Assembly: GCA_008704415.1 (NCBI GenBank) | Contig: VXIS01000221.1 | Coordinates: 17,928-81,927 of the forward strand | Reading direction: 5' to 3' | Length of the DNA: 64,000 bases | Source: Sphaerosporella brunnea | Taxonomy: Eukaryota; Ascomycota; Pezizomycetes; Pezizales; Pyronemataceae | In this document: piece by piece, positions 59,086 through 64,000 of the stretch | Layout: the number at the start of each line of letters is the position of its first letter | Position numbering within the stretch: the first letter of the stretch is position 1 | Position numbers and translations under genes: made by a program | Notes under the pieces: generated by a model | Database searches by the model: none | Told to the model about the DNA's origin: nothing | What the model saw: the letters and a program-made list of their open reading frames with translations, nothing else

Positions 59086-60894
59086 TGCGGTACCAGTCCA
59101 TCAATGGAGGCCCTCTGTGGTCAACAACCAGCCTGAGATGCCGAATCATACACCAACCAGTTGCAGCCTGATGAGCGGAAGCGCGTAGCAGGTGAAAGCT
59201 ACCCGAAGCGACCTGTCGCCTTAAAAGAAACCGAAATGCGTGATTCCGAGAGAACCAACCAGTCTTTTCCGGTTGCGAGCGATCTACCCCTCAGCTCTCC
59301 TTGAGTACAGCCCTTGTAGATATCACCTCCGCCAACACTAGCATGATGCATAGCTTCACGGGGCATAGTGCAAATAAACTCCAACGTCTTCACGCGAACA
59401 GTGGAAACGAGCAAGCCCATGTGCATCTCTTTGCAGTGTGACAAAACCCGTATCACCAGCCGTATCTTGTATCTTGGCAATCAACGACGCTGTCTGTCAC
59501 TCCCGATAAAACCTTGCGGTGTTCTCTTGTCAATGACGAATGCTGACACTCATCAATGTGCGGCAGCGTCCGGGATGCGATCGGACAGATATTGTCGAAA
59601 CTTTCGGCAGCTCCTCACGGTGCCAGTCCAGGGATGTTGACAACAAGGCTCTGGAGCTAGCCACCATCGCTCTCCGAGGTGGCAAGATATTGTCGGCAAG
59701 ACTCCAATGTTGTAAACAAAAGCAACGGTAATGCAGAGTATGGTATTGCTCGTAGTTTTAGCTGGTGCTGTGTGGTATGAAGCAAATTAACAATGTATGA
59801 ACAATCCGGCACCGCCACTTCGCACACCGCAGCTTGTACTGAGGTCACGCGCAAATCGCAGATGGCCTGTGGCCAGCAACAGCAGGAGTGCGGGTCGTCC
59901 GGATCGGCGGTGGCAAGTCAAGTTGGGATCACCGCCGGTAGATAGAAGGCTGTCGCAGGCCTAGCAGGAGCAACAAACCGCTAGTTACACGGCGAACATC
60001 TTTCTTCGTTGTGGTGACTATAGGGGGCAGGCCGCAGGGACATGTTGTTGAGTTTCTGGATCGTGGATGGAACAGATACATCTCGCGCTGTTGATTTCTC
60101 TGTATAGCATATGGCCAAAATAATCTCTGAGATAATTTTTCGCCGGGTGAGGTTACTGTGCATACTAGCCAGCGCTCGTCAGGTGGTGGGGCTGGCTTTC
60201 AATATGCGACTCCAAAATTCTACATTGCTTGGATGCAGCATTCTTTCAGATTCTGGTGTTGCGGCTGTTGTATGCAGGTAGATAATAACAGAGACGATTA
60301 TTTAGTCATGTTGACCACATATGGTGTCAGCACCACACGCTTGTGCAATGTCCTCCAGTGGTCAACGTTACCATCAATTGAAACTGCAAGCACCTCATCG
60401 GTCTTGGTCTGTGCACCATTCCGCACACTTGAGGTTCTGAACCGTGGATTGCTTACCTATCATTGGATATTTGCCGGGACGCAGGATCTAAAGTCCATGA
60501 TGGTGTACATAGACGCGATGGTTTAGATAGCCACCCAAGCCTGAGTTTGGACGCACCATTTACACCACCACCACAAGAGTTCTCGACAACTAGCTACCAT
60601 GAGACATTAGTGGTGTGCATTGTAAAAAATATTTTGTGAGAACACTGTAGCATCCGTGCAATCGAGACCCCTTTTAGCTGCCAATATTGATTTTGGCGCT
60701 CCCACCTGGTGAGACACCTGTCAGCTAATTGTATCAAACGCGCTAGCCGGCACGCGTCGGGATTAATAGAAAGGTTCTTTGTGTATTGGTGATGGATATA
60801 GAATGGCGCAAGTGCATAGAGGTCTCGTCTGGATGCTCACCGAAAGCAGTGCTGTTCGCATAAATAGCGGAGCGGGTGCGCTTCTCAATGTAGT
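59086..60894. other. No gene recognised
   Basis: Minus frame 59199-59480 and plus frame 60158-60526 are open but have no domain. The sequence up to about 60890 may include the left end of the pogo-like element; I could not define its terminal repeat. Confidence 0.35.
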
Positions 60895-61428
60895 ATGGCT
60901 ACCACTCAACACACTTCACATGAGCTAGGTCAAGCCACGGGTGAAGGATGCAAAGAAAAGCGCATCCAGAGGACTGTTCAGGCCATCCTCCATCTAACTC
61001 CACCCGCTCCTTCTGTGTCAATGTGTCGTGCTGCGGAAGGGTATGAGTTCTCACGGAGTACCGCTCAAACGCGCATGAAAGGTATGAAGAACCGCACCGA
61101 ATCTCGAGCTAAACACCAAACCCTGACACCTGATGAAGAGCCAGAGATTGTCAGCTGGATTGAGAAATTACACGACATGGCGATTTCTCAAAGAGCAGCT
61201 CACGTCATGCGAATGATGAAAGCTATCGTGTGTCAACATCCATCCAGCCCAGAGGTGAAGATAGCAAAAAACACAAGACAGAGGCAGATTCTTAAGGCCA
61301 CTCTCAACAATAGCACCTCCCTCAACTGCCTTCAACGGGCCAGAATTGCCAAGCTAGTTCCTTCTTCCGGGGAGCAGCCTGTCGACAGCAATGTATTTCC
61401 CAAACAAATTGCCATCCTAATAGCTTAA
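60895..61428 (+). pseudogene. pogo/Fot1-like transposase, N-terminal DNA-binding part
   Basis: ATG at 60895 lies 29 bases after a TAAATA box (60861). Residues 20-60 (KEKRIQRTVQAIL, FSRSTAQTRMKGMKNRTES) form the psq-type helix-turn-helix. LTPDEEPEIVSWIEKLHDM with HVMRMMKAIV is the CENP-B/Tc5-type second HTH. These are the DNA-binding domains of fungal pogo-family transposases. The frame stops at 61428, before any DDE catalytic domain, which in the family is some 300 residues further. The last 40 codons may already belong to the neighbouring Copia LTR. It is a truncated copy. Confidence 0.8.
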
Positions 61429-61434
61429 ACCGAG

Positions 61435-62060
61435 CAAATGAAGCCAAGAAATCAAAAACCAAGAGGAACAAAGCGCGTCCAAAAAACTAACGTACCCTCC
61501 GGTCTGCCCGTATGTTGTTTGATGATCCATTGATCTATCCAGAGAAGAGCAAGAGCGCTCGTATAAAGCAGACTTTGATACGCTACCGTTGACCCGACAA
61601 CACTCCCCCTCTTCTTCACTCCCGTCAGACGGAGCGAAAGGAGGAAAAGGAAGCACGCTGGGACGCGAGTGCGCCGGCACAGAAGAACATAAAAAACTGA
61701 AATTCCAAGTCTAAACAGGGCAGACCAGATCAGCACAGAGAACCACTAGTCCCGCGACGTCACCAACGTCTGTCCATAGCAATCCATCCTCCGGTCCTTC
61801 CATCTTGGATATACTCAATAGACCAACTATCTTCCAATGCGGAATTTTTCCAAGTGCCTTGATGAAGACATCTGTTATGTTAACTGCTGTGGAGGTATAT
61901 GCAAAATCGACCAGACCAAGTTGCTCAAGATGTCGTGCGGCATGGAAGCGAATTTTGATGTGTCAGTGCGAGTTTTTATGCCTTCCGCAGCGATGGTGTC
62001 AGGGGCAATCAGGTTGTCATTGAAGATGCAAGTGGGTGAGAGCTCGGCATCGTCTGGGCG
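61435..62060 (-). mobile_element. Copia 3' end: RNase H C-terminus, polypurine tract and LTR start
   Basis: On the minus strand 61962-61799 encodes HIKIRFHAARHLEQLGLV, DFAYTSTAVNITDVFIKALG and KIPHWKIVGLLSI, the characteristic C-terminal block of Copia RNase H. Downstream is the polypurine tract AAGAAGAGGGGGAG (61616-61603), immediately followed by TGTTGTCGGGTCAAC (from 61602), a typical LTR start. The LTR is about 170 bp to the pogo-like frame that ends at 61428; its own end is not resolved. Whether it belongs with the RT relic at 13.9 kb cannot be told. Confidence 0.8.
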
Positions 62061-62170
62061 GTCATTGTATCGGTGGTCGCCGTCTCAGCGACCCTCGTCT
62101 CAGCAGTCATGGTCGTGGCGGTGATCGTTACGGCGGTCATGTTATCGGCGGTAGTGATTGTCTCAGTGCC
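62061..62170. repeat. Degenerate TCxxCGGTxxT minisatellite
   Basis: GGTCATTGTATCGGTGGTCG, CAGTCATGGTCGTGGCGGTG, GGTCATGTTATCGGCGG and similar strings recur with no fixed period. It borders the Copia relic. Confidence 0.5.
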
Positions 62171-62688
62171 AGTGGTCCGTTTTACACAGTGCAGACTGCA
62201 GGAGGTGTCTCAAACAAACTGCGGGGTCCTGGGGCGGTTGCAGGATGTCCTTTTCAAGCTGACGAAGCCACCCTAGATACCTTGATACAAAACATATACT
62301 CGGCCTCCAGACTCGATAGAGCCACACAGGGGTGCCAATAGACGGGCCGGCCCGCAGGGCAAACGGGGCACCACAAAGTACGCCGGGCTAGGGCGCGTGT
62401 CGCGCTTGAAGCATTGGCTCAGGGCGACGTTGTCAATGTCTGTATTCCTGACAGGTGCTTTTGAGTGCAGGTTGCTCCGGTATGTCAATTATGCTGATCA
62501 CAGGGCAATGTCCAAACGCACTAAGTGGTCGAAATCCCGGCATACCTGGCCGGTTATGGTATTCCGAGACACTGTCTACGGGTATCTGTGTGCGGTGCGG
62601 TTTCCGGGCTCGCCGAGGACGTATCCATGTCGCGGGCGCATGTTGTCACGGCTCAAGGTTAACGGGTGGCTCAGCGCTAGGGTTAGAG
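62171..62688. other. No gene recognised
   Basis: Flank of the Gypsy element; short frames only. Confidence 0.4.
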
Positions 62689-62989
62689 TGTCACGTGACC
62701 CGCGGTCACGTGACGGGAAAGCATAAATAGCGAGGTTTCACTTGTTTTTGTTTCTTTTCTTCTTCTCTTCTTTACAGAACGTCTTGTATACTAGCGAACC
62801 TAGTAACCTTGAACCACCTTGTCTTGTCTCGTCTTCTTCTGCCTCTTGTCCTTGTCCTCCTGCCTCCGGTCCTTGCCTGAAAAGCTACGTACCTTGGACG
62901 TTTCCTCGCGCCTGTCCCGTTACAGTACGTTCTGTCGAACTATCTCCAACCTACGTAGCTTCCGCTCCTGCTCCTGACCTCGAGACACC
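62689..62989 (+). mobile_element. Ty3/Gypsy 5' LTR and leader
   Basis: TGTCACGTGACC at 62689 is a plausible LTR start (TG). It opens a perfect inverted repeat: TCACGTGACC (62691-62700), CGC, GGTCACGTGA (62704-62713). ATAAATA at 62723-62729 is a likely TATA box 10 bases later. Next comes a T/C-rich leader up to the gag ATG at 62990. The LTR end and primer-binding site are not certain; no clear tRNA-complementary TGG was found directly after a terminal CA. Confidence 0.6.
62691..62729 (+). promoter_or_regulatory. E-box palindrome and TATA box of the Gypsy LTR
   Basis: The two arms each contain CACGTG, the binding site of bHLH factors, arranged as a 10-bp inverted repeat with a 3-base spacer and followed by ATAAATA. 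This suggests host bHLH control of the element, by inference from the motif. Confidence 0.55.
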
Positions 62990-64000
62990 ATGCCGATATA
63001 CAAAGCCATCTCCGACGACCTCTGGGCATGCCTCGTGGCTGCCAGCGCTCTCACCGATCTTGAATACAACGACCCTTTCGACTATATCCACAGAATCCGT
63101 ACCGAAGTCCTCCGCACCCCTGACTATACACCTGCACCCACGGACGACGACCTTACCTTGGCCGAAGAAACCGCTCGAGCTGACGCTGCCGAGCAAGAAC
63201 TGGTCCGTCAACGAGAAATTATCACCCGCCTCCTGGGCCAGCCGGCACTGGAGAACCATGGAGCACGAGGTGACAAGCTCCCGGACGCGCCTATGTTCGA
63301 CGGCACCCGCGATAAGCTTCGGTCGTTTGTCGCCCAGCTCCGTCTCAAGCTGTTCGCAGACACCACACGCTTCACAACCCCCCAGCTACGGTTGTCCTAT
63401 GCCATCAACCGATGCGAAGGCCGTGCCATGGAACAACTCCTCCCCTACATTCGCGATAATGGCACGATTACAGGACTCGACGATGTTGAAGAGGTCTTCA
63501 GCGTCCTCCAGACTGTCTTTGGTGACCCGGACCGCGTCGCCACAGCTCGTCACAAGCTCCAAACCCTTCGACAACGCAACAAGGAATTCTCGCTATACTA
63601 TGCCGAGTTCTCCAGGCTGGTCTCCGATTTGGATTGGGATCAACGTGCCACCATGGATGCACTCCGGCGTGGACTCTCAATCGAAATCCTCGAGAAGCTC
63701 ATCGGCACCCTGAATCCCACCAACCTTAACAACTTTGTCAACCTGTGCCAACCTCTTGACTCCCAGATCCGTGCCGTTGAGCACCTCCGCAAACTCCGGT
63801 CTAGCACTTCGTCTTCAACCTCCCGCAACGCCAGTCACCATCCGGTCACTACTCCACAACGACCCCGCACGCCTCAAGGGACTTTCGCTCCCACTTCGGC
63901 CCCCCAGCCTCAACCTGACACTACGCAGCCCGTACCTACACCCATGGACCTTTCCGCCAATCGCCGCAAGATCACACCCCAGGAACGAGCTGCCCGGCTT
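62990..64000 (+). CDS. gag: Ty3/Gypsy Gag (5' part of gag-pol), intact, open at window end
   Basis: ATG at 62990, then 337 codons without a stop to the last base. Residues 52-82 are helical and acidic. Residues 100-240 are the retrotransposon gag (capsid-like) domain: FDGTRDKLRSFVAQLRLKL, FTTPQLRLSYAINRCEGRAM, VFGDPDRVATARHKLQTLRQ, FSLYYAEFSRLVSDLDWDQ, LRRGLSIEILEKL. Residues 265-315 are Ser/Thr/Pro-rich, and TPMDLSANRRKITPQERAAR (317-336) is the segment that in relatives directly precedes the CCHC zinc knuckle, expected just outside the window. It forms the virus-like particle that packages element RNA. It is the only intact transposon frame here, so the insertion is probably young. Confidence 0.93.
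   Translation, partial: MPIYKAISDDLWACLVAASALTDLEYNDPFDYIHRIRTEVLRTPDYTPAPTDDDLTLAEETARADAAEQELVRQREIITRLLGQPALENHGARGDKLPDAPMFDGTRDKLRSFVAQLRLKLFADTTRFTTPQLRLSYAINRCEGRAMEQLLPYIRDNGTITGLDDVEEVFSVLQTVFGDPDRVATARHKLQTLRQRNKEFSLYYAEFSRLVSDLDWDQRATMDALRRGLSIEILEKLIGTLNPTNLNNFVNLCQPLDSQIRAVEHLRKLRSSTSSSTSRNASHHPVTTPQRPRTPQGTFAPTSAPQPQPDTTQPVPTPMDLSANRRKITPQERAARL

Noticed and set aside
62742..63713. 323-codon plus-strand frame
   Set aside because: It overlaps gag in another frame and is Ser/Pro-rich only because of gag codon bias; the gag frame has the family motifs.

Overview
The window reads as fungal nuclear DNA, most likely from a transposon-rich filamentous ascomycete. The basis is short introns of 43-60 nt with GTAAGT/GTGAGT donors and CTAAC/CTGAC branch sites, TTAGGG-type telomere-like tracts, F-box genes of a style common in Pezizomycotina, and relics of LINE (Tad1-like), Ty1/Copia, Ty3/Gypsy, DIRS-like, pogo-like, piggyBac and hAT elements. 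No bacterial operon, tRNA, rRNA or CRISPR array was seen. The ascomycete placement is an inference; it rests on family style, not on a database search.

Intact-looking genes are few. (1) A four-exon HNH-nuclease gene on the minus strand at 1492-3618. (2) An F-box protein at 22208-22879 (minus). (3) An F-box/ankyrin gene at about 45935-46989 (plus). (4) The gag of a Ty3/Gypsy element entering from 62689 and still open at the window end.

The rest is a graveyard of decayed mobile elements and repeats. Left part (0-17.7 kb): piggyBac relic (5.9-6.4 kb), two copies of an unrecognised coding repeat called R1 here (7.5-8.8 and 9.4-11.0 kb), repeat R2 (11.4 kb), a LINE relic (12.3-13.1 kb), a Copia pol relic (13.9-14.8 kb), several tandem arrays and repeat R6 (15.3-16.3 kb), and a protein-kinase relic (17.2-17.7 kb). 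Middle (18-36 kb): minisatellites at 20.9-21.7 kb, R1 copies three and four (28.0-29.4 and 32.2-33.2 kb; copy three is split by a hAT-type MITE with an 8-bp target duplication), and the second R6 copy (34.3 kb). Then 36-43 kb is a nest of duplicated segments (R4, R7, R8, R9), including R8, in which an intron-like segment recurs six times. Right part (46-64 kb): F-box/ankyrin gene, DIRS-like relic (47.1-48.0 kb), R5, R2 and R4 second copies, a second LINE relic (58.0-59.1 kb), pogo-like transposase (60.9-61.4 kb), a Copia LTR/3' end (61.4-62.0 kb) and the Gypsy element.

The best candidate for something undescribed is R1: four dispersed, both-strand copies of a protein-coding unit with the shared core GWQIYHP - RVLTV - NYWYRDV - RFGMQMW - RSQKH - ADKT, followed by acidic C-terminal repeats (ARGVGSG-like). 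I cannot match it to a known family. Second is R8, the amplified exon-intron unit.
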